Part shown: positions 20,598-31,100 of the stretch, in pieces
Position numbering within the stretch: the first letter of the stretch is position 1
How the letters are laid out: each line of letters opens with the position of its first letter
Assembly: GCA_030849075.1 (NCBI GenBank)
Contig: JASAOO010003415.1
Span: forward strand, 1 to 57,473
Length of the DNA stretch: 57,473 bases
Reading direction: 5' to 3'
DNA from: Zelonia costaricensis
Lineage: Eukaryota > Euglenozoa > Kinetoplastea > Trypanosomatida > Trypanosomatidae
Notes under the pieces: model-generated
Seen by the model: the letters and a program-made list of their open reading frames with translations, nothing else
Database searches by the model: none
What the model was told of the DNA's origin: nothing
Translations under genes and position numbers: made by a program

Positions 20598-21710
20598 CTA
20601 CCGCGACCGCCGCGCCGTGCCCATCTTGAAGCGGCTCTCGCGCTTCTGCTCCATCTGCCGCTTGATGCCCTGCGACTGCTTGCGGATGTTCTTGGCAAGC
20701 GCGGAGAGGCTCTTGCTGCGCTGCATGCGCTGCCCCACCTCCCGCACGCGCCGCGCCGTGGCCGCCGCCGTCTGGCGCTCCTGCTCGCGGCGCAACTCCA
20801 GCAGACGCGCCACCTCGTCCTGCGCGGCTGCACCGCCGCTGCCGCCGTCCTCGTGGCCCTCCGTCTTCCCCGCCGCATCACCGGGCCCCCCAGACGACGA
20901 CGCCGCCGACACGCCGCCCTCGCCGCGCACCTCATCGAGCAGGTCGGTAAACTGGTACTGCCTCAGCTCCTTCTTGGCGTGCAGGCGCTCCACGAATGCC
21001 GCGCGCGTCTCTGGCGTTGCGTCGGCGCCGCTGCGGCGCAGCTTCTCCTGCACCTCGCGCCGCTCCTTGCGCTTCTGTGCCGCCGACTTGACCTGGTGCC
21101 CGCCGCTCATGAGGATCTCCTCCGGCATCACCGTCTTCTCCAGCACGCTGATGCGGCCACGGATGGCCGGGTGCTGCTTCAGCATCTCCGGCGTCACGTC
21201 GAAGTGCTTGAGTGGGTTGAAGGTGCGGAACTCCTCCTCCGAGTCAACAAAGACGATGTGCTTGTTCTGCGGGGTCGTCGAGGTGAGGGCCGCGGCGGCC
21301 TCCTCGTTGAGCAGCTCCGTCGCCCGCTGCTGGTCGGCCTGCGCCTTGAACTCGAGATACTGCACGTTGCGCAGGTTGTGCTCCATCGCCTTCTGCATGT
21401 CCTTCTTGCGGTCCGACTCGACGAGGCGCACCTGCCGCTTCTTCATGCGACCACTGGCTACGTCCATGACGGCCTTGGTCATGCCGATGTTGAACTCATC
21501 GGGGTTGCGCTGCGCCGCGGCGCGCTTGATGTCCTGCAGCCGGCGAACCTTGACCTTCCGCTTCTTGGCACGCAGAACATGGTCCTTGTGCTTCTCAAGC
21601 TGCCCCAGATGCTGCCGCGACTTGGGCTGCGACCGCTCCAGGTGTGTCTTGCGCTTGATGTGCTTGTCCAACCCGCTCGCACCCGGGTTGCGACCCTTCC
21701 CCTTGGTCAT
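20598..21710 (-). CDS. UTP11: U3 snoRNA-associated protein UTP11 (SSU processome)
   Basis: A 370-aa homologue of Utp11, a nucleolar component of the small-subunit processome that acts with U3 snoRNA in 18S rRNA maturation. The family signature is in the first 90 residues: HKERAQP-like RKTHLERSQPKSR, then LEKHKDHVLRAK and RNPDEFNIGM, which match the start of yeast and human Utp11. Later comes IVFVDSEEEF near residue 150. The protein is longer than the usual about 250 residues because of a Gly/Ser/Ala-rich stretch around residues 258-290, followed by a basic C-terminal tail rich in Arg/Lys. The start MTKGKGRNPG is at 21710. A pyrimidine tract at about 21800-21825 and an AG at 21791-21792 would give a 5' UTR of about 80 nt. 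It neighbours the RNA polymerase I/III subunit gene, a fitting but possibly accidental pairing. Confidence 0.92.
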   Translation of the reverse strand: MTKGKGRNPGASGLDKHIKRKTHLERSQPKSRQHLGQLEKHKDHVLRAKKRKVKVRRLQDIKRAAAQRNPDEFNIGMTKAVMDVASGRMKKRQVRLVESDRKKDMQKAMEHNLRNVQYLEFKAQADQQRATELLNEEAAAALTSTTPQNKHIVFVDSEEEFRTFNPLKHFDVTPEMLKQHPAIRGRISVLEKTVMPEEILMSGGHQVKSAAQKRKERREVQEKLRRSGADATPETRAAFVERLHAKKELRQYQFTDLLDEVRGEGGVSAASSSGGPGDAAGKTEGHEDGGSGGAAAQDEVARLLELRREQERQTAAATARRVREVGQRMQRSKSLSALAKNIRKQSQGIKRQMEQKRESRFKMGTARRSR

Positions 21711-22757
21711 GGTTGCTGGAAACTAACGGAAAGCCCTGCGGGCGGTGAGTCCAGTGCTTGAAAGGACGTGGAAGAGCGCCAAGGACTGAGCTCAGCGCGA
21801 ACACAAAAGGAAACGAAACGCGAGCAGCCGTAGTAGTGCGTGTGGTCGAGTTGATGGGGCGGTGCAAGTACGTCCTGCTGCCCGAGTTGCTGGCAGAGCA
21901 ACGTTGTGGAGGGAGGGGGGGGGAAAGAGAAAAGGTGGTGGTTGGAGGAAGGGAGGGGAGGGCGAACGAAGGCGTGCGCTGGGTGATCACGCGAGAGGCT
22001 CGCGGCCGTTTCCGCTGCCCGTGTCACGTCGGTGCATGGGTGAGAAGCGGCACACATGGAGCACAAGAGGCTGCCTGCTCGGAGACGTCGTGCAGTCGGG
22101 CCGAGGCTTCCGTGCGGGAAGCCGCGCCCACGAGGCGCTCCCGCCTTCCCGCACCTCACAACGAGATCTCTGGAACACGCTGTTCCCAGCGTCCTCGCGA
22201 AGAGCAGCACTTCCTCTGCAACGGGGCTGCCTACGCGGTGGCCCGGTGTGGTCAACGGTGTCAGGCGACGTGACCATGTACGCTCCCTTCAACGATTCTT
22301 CTTGGCGCTTATCGGCGGTGAACCTTGACGCCTTAACGCCCCACCGGCGGTGAAGACCGGACGAGGCGATTCATATTTACGCGAGAAACAAGAGGCGGGT
22401 ATACGGGAAAGGGCGGCGCGGCTGTGGAAGCTGGAGAGAGAGGGGGGAGGGGGAGGCGGGAGGGCGGCGGTGCGTCCAGGAGAGGGGGGGAGGAGGGGGG
22501 GGGGGAGTGCGCAGGCAAGAGAGAACGCGTCTCTAGCACCAGCACGACTCGGAGGCACCCACGCGTTCGGTTCCCGAGCCCGCCTACGTCCAAGTGGCAC
22601 TTGGACATTTAGACAGAGACGAGAGGGGAGCCAGCGACAACGACCGGGCAACGCACGATGCGGGTGGCAGCACAGACACACACTCACGCGCGCGTTCGTT
22701 CGACCCCTTCCCCGCATTCTTTTTTGTTGTGCGCCGCCTTCAGGTCGGGCCCCGCCC
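21711..22757. other. 1.0-kb gene-free spacer with a hairpin
   Basis: No supported gene. It holds a strong inverted repeat at 22112-22154 (listed separately), a G-rich low-complexity block at about 22436-22505, and a less repetitive, GC-rich island at about 22010-22340. Plus-strand and minus-strand open frames here lack any recognisable protein. Confidence 0.6.
22112..22154. other. perfect 10-bp inverted repeat with nested 5-bp stem
   Basis: GTGCGGGAAG at 22112-22121 pairs exactly with CTTCCCGCAC at 22145-22154. Inside it, GCGCC (22124-22128) pairs with GGCGC (22134-22138) around a five-base loop. The two stems are separated by a 2/6-nt internal loop. In minus-strand transcripts it would lie about 600 nt downstream of the AC40 stop or about 400 nt upstream of the UTP11 start. 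Confidence 0.85.
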
Positions 22758-24116
22758 TCAGTGCTCCAGCGACTTGGCCACCGAGTCCACGACGCGCACC
22801 TCGGTCGACTGCACCGCGTTCGCGAGCGTGCGGCAGCGCTCGGCGAAGAGGCTGAGGCCTGTGCGCAGGATCTGGGCGGGGTGCAGCTGGCCGACGCTCT
22901 CGATGTGAAACGTCACGTGTGTCTTGTCCTTCTGCACGAGCACCTTCTCGCTCTCCGCGCCGTTGCTCTTCGTCGCCGCCGCGTCGTCGCTGCGCAGGCA
23001 CTCGCGACACAGCGTGCACTTCTCCGGGGCAACCACGACGGCCGCCGGCACCTTGCCGCCCTGCTCCATCGCAAAGACACCGGTCGGGCACGACTTGATC
23101 AGCGCCTCCGCCGCCGCCCCGGTGACGCGCTCGCGAAGCTCGACAGAGGTCTTCATCTCGTAGTAGCAGGCCGAGACAGGGCTCCACTTGGTGTGCACGG
23201 CGCCGATGCCCTTGACGGCGATTGCCTTGAACTTGAGGCGCTGGCCGGGGCCGAGCTTCGTCAGGAGGATGTCCGGGTGCACCAGGAACACCGCGTCGTC
23301 GTCGTCCGCGTCGCTCGGCGTCGTGTGCGCCGCCGCCGCCGCACCCGCCGCCTCCTCTTCGCCCTCGACCTCCGCCGCAGTACTCCGGCCAGCGCCGCTG
23401 CTGCCGCCCCACTTCTCCTGCCCCGGCAGCAGCACCCACCGCAGCTGCCGACTGTACACGGGGGTCACGGCCGCGTCCTTCGCCCCAGTGGCGTCGAGCT
23501 CGAAGAGCAGCACGCGACTCGGGTCCAGGTTCGCGAAGCCGGCCTGCGCGCTCTCCGTGATGTACTGCATCTTCTTGACCGGACCCGCCACCGGCACGAG
23601 ACCGAGCCGGTGCGACAGCAGCTCGTCCAGCACCGGGCTGTCGTTCTCCTCGATGAGAATGCGATCAAAAGCGAGCGTCGGCACCTCCGTCGTCAGGACG
23701 CGACGGATCAGGTTTGCGATGGGCGGGCTGATGCAGTGCATCTCGAACGACATCCGCTCGACCCGACGCGTCGACCACGGGAAGCCGTCCGCCGTCGTCC
23801 GGGTGTCTCGTGCCGCAGACAACGAGGAAGAGGCGGCGGCGGCGCCGGCAGCAGCGGCCTTGCGGTCCGGCTCCTCTTCGTTCTTGACGTCGCACTTCGG
23901 GGGCACCGTCGAGCTCGCAAAGTACGCCGGCGGCAGACCCGCGACCGCCGAGGCGATGCGGATGTTCGCGACTGTGGGCTTGTCTGGCTTTGTCGTTGAC
24001 GGCACGGCCTTGCCGCTGCTGTAGGCGTACGAGTGCGGCGAGCTTACTGTGTCGGTGTTCTCGGCGCGGTGGTAGCCGATCTGCACCTTGTCCACATCGC
24101 GCGGCGCCTTCGGCAT
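22758..24116 (-). CDS. RPAC1: DNA-directed RNA polymerases I and III subunit RPAC1 (AC40)
   Basis: A 452-aa member of the Rpb3/AC40/RpoA-N family, which pairs with AC19 to nucleate assembly of RNA polymerases I and III. Characteristic stretches are ANLIRRVLTTEVPTLAFDRI (about 210-230), NDSPVLDELLSHRLGLVPV and, at the C-terminus, THVTFHIESVGQLHP followed by the dimerisation helix. An Ala/Glu/Asp-rich insertion of about 40 residues interrupts the domain before HPDILL. Cys343 (in SCPTGVF) and Cys367, Cys370, Cys373 (CTLCREC) keep the four-cysteine pattern that binds an Fe-S cluster in some archaeal Rpo3 proteins. The N-terminal about 110 residues are non-conserved. The start MPKAPRDVDK (24116) lies 17 nt after a clear trans-splice acceptor; the longer upstream frame was rejected for that reason. 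Confidence 0.95.
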   Translation of the reverse strand: MPKAPRDVDKVQIGYHRAENTDTVSSPHSYAYSSGKAVPSTTKPDKPTVANIRIASAVAGLPPAYFASSTVPPKCDVKNEEEPDRKAAAAGAAAASSSLSAARDTRTTADGFPWSTRRVERMSFEMHCISPPIANLIRRVLTTEVPTLAFDRILIEENDSPVLDELLSHRLGLVPVAGPVKKMQYITESAQAGFANLDPSRVLLFELDATGAKDAAVTPVYSRQLRWVLLPGQEKWGGSSGAGRSTAAEVEGEEEAAGAAAAAHTTPSDADDDDAVFLVHPDILLTKLGPGQRLKFKAIAVKGIGAVHTKWSPVSACYYEMKTSVELRERVTGAAAEALIKSCPTGVFAMEQGGKVPAAVVVAPEKCTLCRECLRSDDAAATKSNGAESEKVLVQKDKTHVTFHIESVGQLHPAQILRTGLSLFAERCRTLANAVQSTEVRVVDSVAKSLEH

Positions 24117-25184
24117 GGTCGAGCGGTCTGTTACTGTGTGTGAGGGGGTGGGGGAAGAGCGGAAGAGAAGGACGGGGTCGGGGAATGGGGGGGGGGCGCA
24201 GGGAGGGTTTGCCGATGTCGTGCGCTTACGAGGCGCTGTGAAAAGCTTGGGCAGGAGGGGGGGGGGGAGAACGACGATGGCACGGCAGTGGTGCGCGTAC
24301 CGAGATTGAAGAAGCGCGAACCGTCTGTATGTGTGTGTGTGTGTGAAGATTGCGCAGACCGTACGCCGACGCCGCTGCTGCCGAGGTCGATGTTGTGTGC
24401 TGGTCGCTGACTGCTGCTGCACCGTGAGAGTGGTTGAGAGGGAGGGCAGGTGAGAAAGGGAGGCAACGAGAATGTGAGATGAAGCAGAGTCGGCGTGAGA
24501 ACAGGAGAAGGCGGAAAACGCAAGTGTCGCAAACAAGTGCGCTGATGCACGTCGGGGAGCAGTCGCCACAGCTTCAAGTACACGCCGGCAGTGGGCCTGC
24601 ATACGTGCCAGAGAGCGGCTCGCAATGCCCGTGACGCCACGCAGCCATCACGGTGAGTGCTCAACAAGGTGAGGCAGCTACGTGGACAGCGGCCTCGATT
24701 CCCTCGCAACGCACGACACGAAAAGTCAACGTTGAGGTTGATTTGAAGGTAGACCCTGTTCAAGGGGCCAACGTGCAGTCGCCTTCGACTTCTTTTTTGT
24801 TGTTGTTTTCTTGGGTAGTTAAGTGGGCCATCCACATGCTGGCACATCTATGCATTACACAGAATCCACCGCGCGCGCGTGTGTGTGTGTGGTGCTCAAT
24901 TAGCGCGGAGCTGCACTTTCCTTGCATGCACACGCAGGCACACGCGCCGTGCCGCACCACTTCATTTACCAATCCCTCCCTCGCCTGCGTCCCCATCTCT
25001 CACACCCGCACCGTCACAGAACGACACCCCGCACGTGAGAGCAAGGTCGGCCGCATACACGTGCACACGCTGGAGGACACACACGCGCAGAGACGAAGTG
25101 AGAGGAGTACACCCTCAGCCTTGCCACCTCTGAAGTCGCACTCACACGTCTCCTCCCCCCTCCCACATCCCTAGGAAGCGAAGC
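24117..25184. other. 1.1-kb gene-free spacer
   Basis: No supported gene. It contains the AC40 trans-splicing signal (24134-24178), a G12-type run near 24259, a GT repeat at 24331-24345 and a T-rich plus-strand stretch at about 24790-24812. The remainder is the presumed 3' UTR of the SURP/DExH gene. Confidence 0.6.
24134..24178 (-). promoter_or_regulatory. candidate trans-splice acceptor and pyrimidine tract for AC40
   Basis: On the minus strand a CT-rich tract (plus-strand 24143-24178, nearly all G/A) runs into CACACACAG. The AG is at 24134-24135, and the ATG at 24116 follows after 17 nt. This matches the known trypanosomatid spliced-leader acceptor layout and supports the chosen start. Confidence 0.6.
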
Positions 25185-28100
25185 CTAGGACGACGAAGAA
25201 GAGGAGGAGCTGCTGCTGCTGCTGCTGCTCCCGTCACCGTCTGACTCGTCGCCGGAGGACATGACGCCGATGCGCACAGCCGGCACCGGGGCATCGACGC
25301 CGAACGCACTAGGGTCAGTCAACCCCGCCGCGCTGGCCAGGTCGAGCGGCTTGGCCGGTGCGCTGGCGTTACTGCGGCCGCTCGGGTGTACTGCACTAGA
25401 AGCCGCGCGGAGCTGCCGCAGCGTCTGTGCGGCGCCCTGGCGGCCGGTAGACTCGACGACCTCGGTGCGCCGACGCCGCTCCGCAACGCCCTGGCGCTGC
25501 TCCTCGCGCAGCCGCGTCCGCTCGAGCTTCTGGGCCACCGGGTCGTCGATGATGCGGTCGTTCTTGAAGAGGTAGACCGTCATGTCCGTCTCCAGGCACG
25601 TGAACTTCTTCAGCGCCAGCGCGCGTGCCTCAACGTTGCGGTTTGGCACGTCGATGCGGGCCACATGTCCAACAATCAGCGTCGGCCCCACCCGCATGTT
25701 CAGACACTCGCCCAGGCTCTTGGCCAGCAGCATGCGGACGTTGTGGAACGTGTGCGGGTTCGGCACTGGGTACACCAGCACCGAGGGCGCCCGCTCCTCA
25801 ATCGCCTTGGCCGGGATCCCTGGCGGGGGGCGGTGCAGCGGCGTCGCCGGCATTCCCAAGCCCAGCATCGCCGCCATGGACGGCAGTATCGGGTTGTTAC
25901 CGCCCCCACCAAGGTGCATCAGCCCAGACAGCGAAGGCGCGCCGCCGAGAACGCTGGGCAAGGCGGCCGACGACGCAGACGGCGCGCCGAGCAGCGCCAT
26001 GAGCTCCGCCGCCGTTGGCGGCGTCTGCTGGTAGTCGAACATGGGGCCGGTGGCGGGGGCAGAGGGGGGCAGCACAGGATGCTGCTGTTGATGCTGCTGC
26101 CGCTGTTGGAGCGGAGGCTGGAGCTGCATCGGCGGGAAGAGCGCAGAGCCGGCGTCGGCGTCAGTGCCGTTGATGGCTGCTAGCAAGTCCGCCGTCGTCG
26201 GCGGTGCAAAGGGCACGGCGTCAGAAGACGCGGCGAGGGCCGGCATTGGCGCCGTGTGCGGCGGTCGGAACGGGTCCGCGTTACTCGTGCCGCCCCCGCG
26301 TGCTGCCATCTGCATCGCCCGAAGTCGGTCTGCGAGCGTCTCGCCAGCGTTGGTCGACACAAACGGTGCGGCGCTGGCCGTGGGCCCGCTGCCGCCGCTC
26401 AGCGTCGAGGCGGGCATCATCGGCAGCTGCAGCCCTGGTACTGCGGTAGTGGGCATGGCGGGTGCAGGCGGCAGCAGGTCTGCAGCCGGCGCCGCGCCGG
26501 CGGTGGCGCTGCCACTGCCCACCGTCGTCGCCCCCTGCGTACGCTTCGCCTCCTCGATCTTCTCCGCCAGCGTGGGGCCCGCGCTCTTCTTCAGGTTGAC
26601 GGCGGCGGACTCGAGCTGCAGGCCGCCGTCGTCGCCGTCGCCGTAGCCGTAGGCGTCGGCGTCCGTGACGGCCGGCATCTCGTGCACCGCATACCCGCCA
26701 TTGCCCGCTGGGCCCGCCCACTGCCCGTTGCCCGCGCCGTTAGCGTCCCAAAGCCCCGCTCCGTCTCCCGCTTCCCCCTGTCCAGCACCAGCCGCCGCAT
26801 CGGCCGTGGCCACGTCGGGCAGGCCCAACTCGTGGCGCAGCTCCGTCTCGAGGCCCTCGAGGAACGCGATGAGCTCCTCGAGGTTGTCGCCCAGCACCTC
26901 CATGTCCGGCGCGGCCTGCCGCAGGAGGTAGAGGTAGTACTCGTGGAAGGCGTCCTCGGGGTTGAGGAAGCTGAACATCTCCGGGTTGTCGCGCAGCAGC
27001 TGCGCCTCCGCCTCGCGGGTGCCCTTGGCCGCGACGCTCTTGACGCACATGCGGAAGATGAGGTCCACATCGGGCGGCGGCACCTTGCCCGTGTACGTTG
27101 CCGGCAGCACGCCCCCGTTGTCCTCTCCCTCCTCGCCAGCCCCCGCCGCACCACCCTCCCCGTCTTCGTCGTCCTCGACGCCCTTCGACGCCGCGGCGGC
27201 CGCCGCAGCCGCTGCCGCCACATTGCGCGCGTACGCCTTGCGCTCTGCGTTTGACGGCACCACGACCGGCGGCGGAGCGCCGGGACGCGTCTGCCACTCG
27301 TAGAAGGCGAACATGCGCTGCCGCAGCGCCGCGAGCTTCGCCGCGCCCTGCACGTCGTGCGCCGGCTGCTGCTCGTCCTGCTGCTGCCCGTCCGCCGACG
27401 CCTCCGGCTGCTGCTGGTGCGATACCACGAGCCGCTCCTCCCGCAGCCACTCGCGGCCCGTCTCGTGCCGACGCTCCCACCACGCCCACGCCTGCGCCAG
27501 CTCGCTCACGAGATCGTCGGCGCCGGCGGCGTCGTCCAGCGCTGCGCACGTACCCCGGGCCAGCGCAGTGAGCCGCTGTTGCACGCACGAGCGGAGCTGG
27601 TGCAGCCACTTCGACGTTGTCGCCCGCATCGTCAGGGACAAGTTGTAGTCCATCACGCACACCACGTGCTCGCAGTGCACCGTGTCGTACGACTGCACGG
27701 GAATGATGGTTGGGGGCAGCTGCGCGACGGGCGGCAGCGCACGGGCGCGGCGGGTCTGGCGCCAGCGCGTCGTCAGCATCGAGGACCAGCCGCGGCACCG
27801 CAGCGGGGGGCGGCGCGGGCGCTCGTAAGCGTGTCCGCAGAAGACCACCGCAGCGGCCTCGTGCAACGGGTCGACCTGCTCGATCACCGTCGCCGCGGCC
27901 GTCGACGTCGTCGACACCGCCGCCGCCTCGCGTGTGACCACGTCGGCGATCGACTTGGCGAGAAACACGTAGGCGCGTCCGCCCGCCTTGGCGCTGTTGC
28001 CGGCGTGCGCGAGAACGCAATCGCTGCCGAAGCTCGCCACGCGCCGACCAGCCGGCGGTGCCGCCGTCGTCGCGCCGTCTGCTGAGCCTGTGGCGGCGGC

Positions 28101-31100
28101 AGCGGCGGCCTGCGCTGCCACGGCGGCGGCAGCGGCCCCTGTCGGCACGCCGTCGTAGAGGAGGGCCGTCCCGCCCTCCCCAGCAGGCACGGCACAGCTG
28201 GGGTACATGGCGGCCGTGACGCACGCGTGCAGCGTGCGGCTCGAGGCGCCCTCAGGCGAGAGCGCCGCCATCGAGGCCTCCAGAGCCGTCTCCAGCTGCG
28301 CCACGTTTTCCGCGCTGTGCCTCCGCTGGCACAGCGAGCCCACGCACACCCGCAGCGCCTGCTCCGCCGGCGTCTCGCCCGGCAGGAGCGGCGGCGACGT
28401 CGCCGCAGGCGAGGCGGGCGCCGCCTGCACGAGCCCGTAACTGCGCAGCATCGCGCAGAGCTGCACCTGAGTGTCGAAGACGGCCTGCAGCACCGCAGCA
28501 GACACGCCGCACTCCTCCAGGAAGTCCCGCTCCGCATCCGGCCGCGCCTTCACGGAGCACCACATCTGGTACACGTGGAAGGCGCTCACAACGTCACTGA
28601 GCGAGTCGTGCGAGAAGAACAGACGTGCCTCGGCTAGCAGCGCCGCCTGCTCCTCCGCGGCCTCGCGCGTCGCATCGGATGCGTCCGACACCCGCACCGC
28701 ACCCGCGCCGTGCAGGGAGAGGATGTCGCTGCAGCACCACAGCGCCCCCACCGCTGTCACGGCGGCCAGCGACGGGCGCAGCACGCTGCTTGCGACGAGC
28801 AGACGTCCCACCTGGAGGGGCACGGGCAGGCACAGACAAAGCACTGCCATGGGCTGCAGCACGAGCTGCCCCATCGCCGGCGAGCCGCGCGTCTGCTCCA
28901 CCGCGAGGTGGCCGGCGGCGCGCAGGTACGCCTCGACCGAGGCCATGACGCGGCGCACCGCCTCGTACCGGGTGGCCGTCGCGGCTGGAACCCCGATCAG
29001 CTGTGTCGCCAGCAGCGTCGGCACCCGCGCGGCAATAGAAAGAGCACCCGCGCCGGCGTTTGTGAAGTTGGGGTTGCTCATGAGGGCGCTGAAGGTTCCA
29101 CCCGACTGCTCGGCCGCCACCGCGCGCTGCGCCACCGCCGCCTCCTCGCGCGCCTGCAGCAGCTCGTACAGCTGCACGTAGCGGCTGAAGGGCAGGCGGA
29201 AGACGACGTGCTGCGCCGGGTCGGCACTCAGACGCCGGTGATTTGCGCCGTGCAGGACGGACTTGGGAATCAGCTGAATCACCATCGGCGTCGTCGGCGG
29301 GGCTGCGGCTGCGGTGTCCGCAGAGGCGGACGACGAGGATGACGACGTCAGCTTCGCGAGTCGGCGTCGGTAGCGCAGCTGCGCGATGGTGCTGTACTCC
29401 ACAACAGTGGTGTCGGCCATCGTGACGGGGTCCACCGTCGTGTGCCCGTTCCGGGCACAGTCGACGACGAGTCCCACGTCGAGCCCGAGCGGCAAGACCG
29501 TCTGGCTCAGCTCACTCGTCACGACGACGACGCAGCGCTGCCGAGCATCACGGACGGCGGTGCGCTGCGCCACGGCGAGAAAGGACGAGAACGGCGCGTC
29601 GTCGGCGAGGGCCGTGCACACGCGCAGCGACGCGGCATCGTCCTCGGCGGCGCTCTGCCGCGACTCCGCGAAGGCCGTAGCCAGCACGTGCACCACGTAG
29701 CTGTTGGGCGCCACGACCACAATTGCGGAGAGCGGCACGGCCGCAGCACCGGCCGTCGTCGCGGGTGCAGCCGTGGCCTGCCGGTCCGCCTTGTCGAACT
29801 CGTCCACGCTCTGCAGCACGAGCGGCAGCCAGTACCGTCGGAACGCCGCCGGGTGCGCGAAGTCGGCGTCGCCGGCGGCCATGATGCGGGCCACGGCGTC
29901 CACGTTCTCCGCGTACGACGTCAAGGCCGCCTCCACGGCGGCCCCGTCGCGCAGGAGGCAGCTGCCCTCTCGCTCGCAACGCAGCAGCCACTGCACCGCC
30001 TCCTCGAGGTAGAGGGTCGTTGGCGCGGTCGTCAGCGACGGCGCGGCCTGCAGCGTGAAGGTGGTCGCCGTGCACCGCGACGTGGCCATGTACGTCAGCA
30101 GGGTCGTCGCGCACGTATCATCCGGGCAGTTCAGCACCACGTGTAGCCGGCGCCGGCGAACCGCGTCGCCGCTCTGCCCCGCGTCTGCACCGGCCCCGCC
30201 CCCCGAGGGAGCCGCCGCCGCCGCCGCCACCGACGAGGCCCCGGCTGCCGCAGCCGCCGCAGCGCTGCGCTGGTGCTCCCACTGCTGCTGAGCGGCCAGC
30301 AGATCCCGCAGCATCGCCAGGCACAGCTCCGTCGTCTCACTCCGCACGTGCGCGTCATCGATGACGACGCAGCCGACGTCCTCGAGGCACGGGTCGCACA
30401 GCAGCTGCCGCACGAGCACCTCGGGCGTTGTCACGATGATGCTGGAGCACTCCGCGGCCTCGTTGTGCACCGGCACTGCCGCGGCCACCGTGCGCGAGGC
30501 GCGCACATCCTCGCCGCGCTCCTCGCGCAGCCGCAGCGTCGTCAGCCGCGCCGCAGCAGCGTTCGCGCTCACTACGATGAGCCGCCGCCGCTTCAGCACC
30601 TCCGTTTCGGAGAGCACGATCGGCACTTGCAGGGTGCGACCGCTCCCCGTCGGGCCCACGAGGGCGACAAGGGCGTGGTTGAGGACGGCATCGAGGAAGC
30701 CCATGCGTTGCTGGTGCACGGGAAAGCGTTGCCGGTGCGGTAGCCACTGCCGCCGCATCTTGAGCTGCTGCGTCATGGGCAGCGTCTTGACGGCGGCGAA
30801 ATTGAACGGCGGCAGTGGGGCGAGGTGGCGGGCCGCGGAGGAGGACGGCGGCGTCGGTGGGCCGCCTGCCGCCGTGGCGGCTGCATCCTCGCCTCGCATC
30901 AGCGCCGCGTACACGACGGAGGGGTGCTGGAAGTAAGCACCGCTGCCACTCCGGCTGCTGCCGCCGAGGCGGAGAACGGCGGGGGAAGGCGAGGCCGCGG
31001 CGGCGGCGGCGGAGGCGGACGCCGCCTCCTGCCAGCGCGCCTGCCAGCGGTCCACGTCAACGGCGCTCACGGGGACGTCGAGGAGGTAGTTGGGTCGCCG

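Noticed and set aside
24117..24602. 162-residue N-terminal extension of AC40
   Set aside because: A clear splice-acceptor signal lies between it and the Met at 24116, so it would not be in the mRNA.
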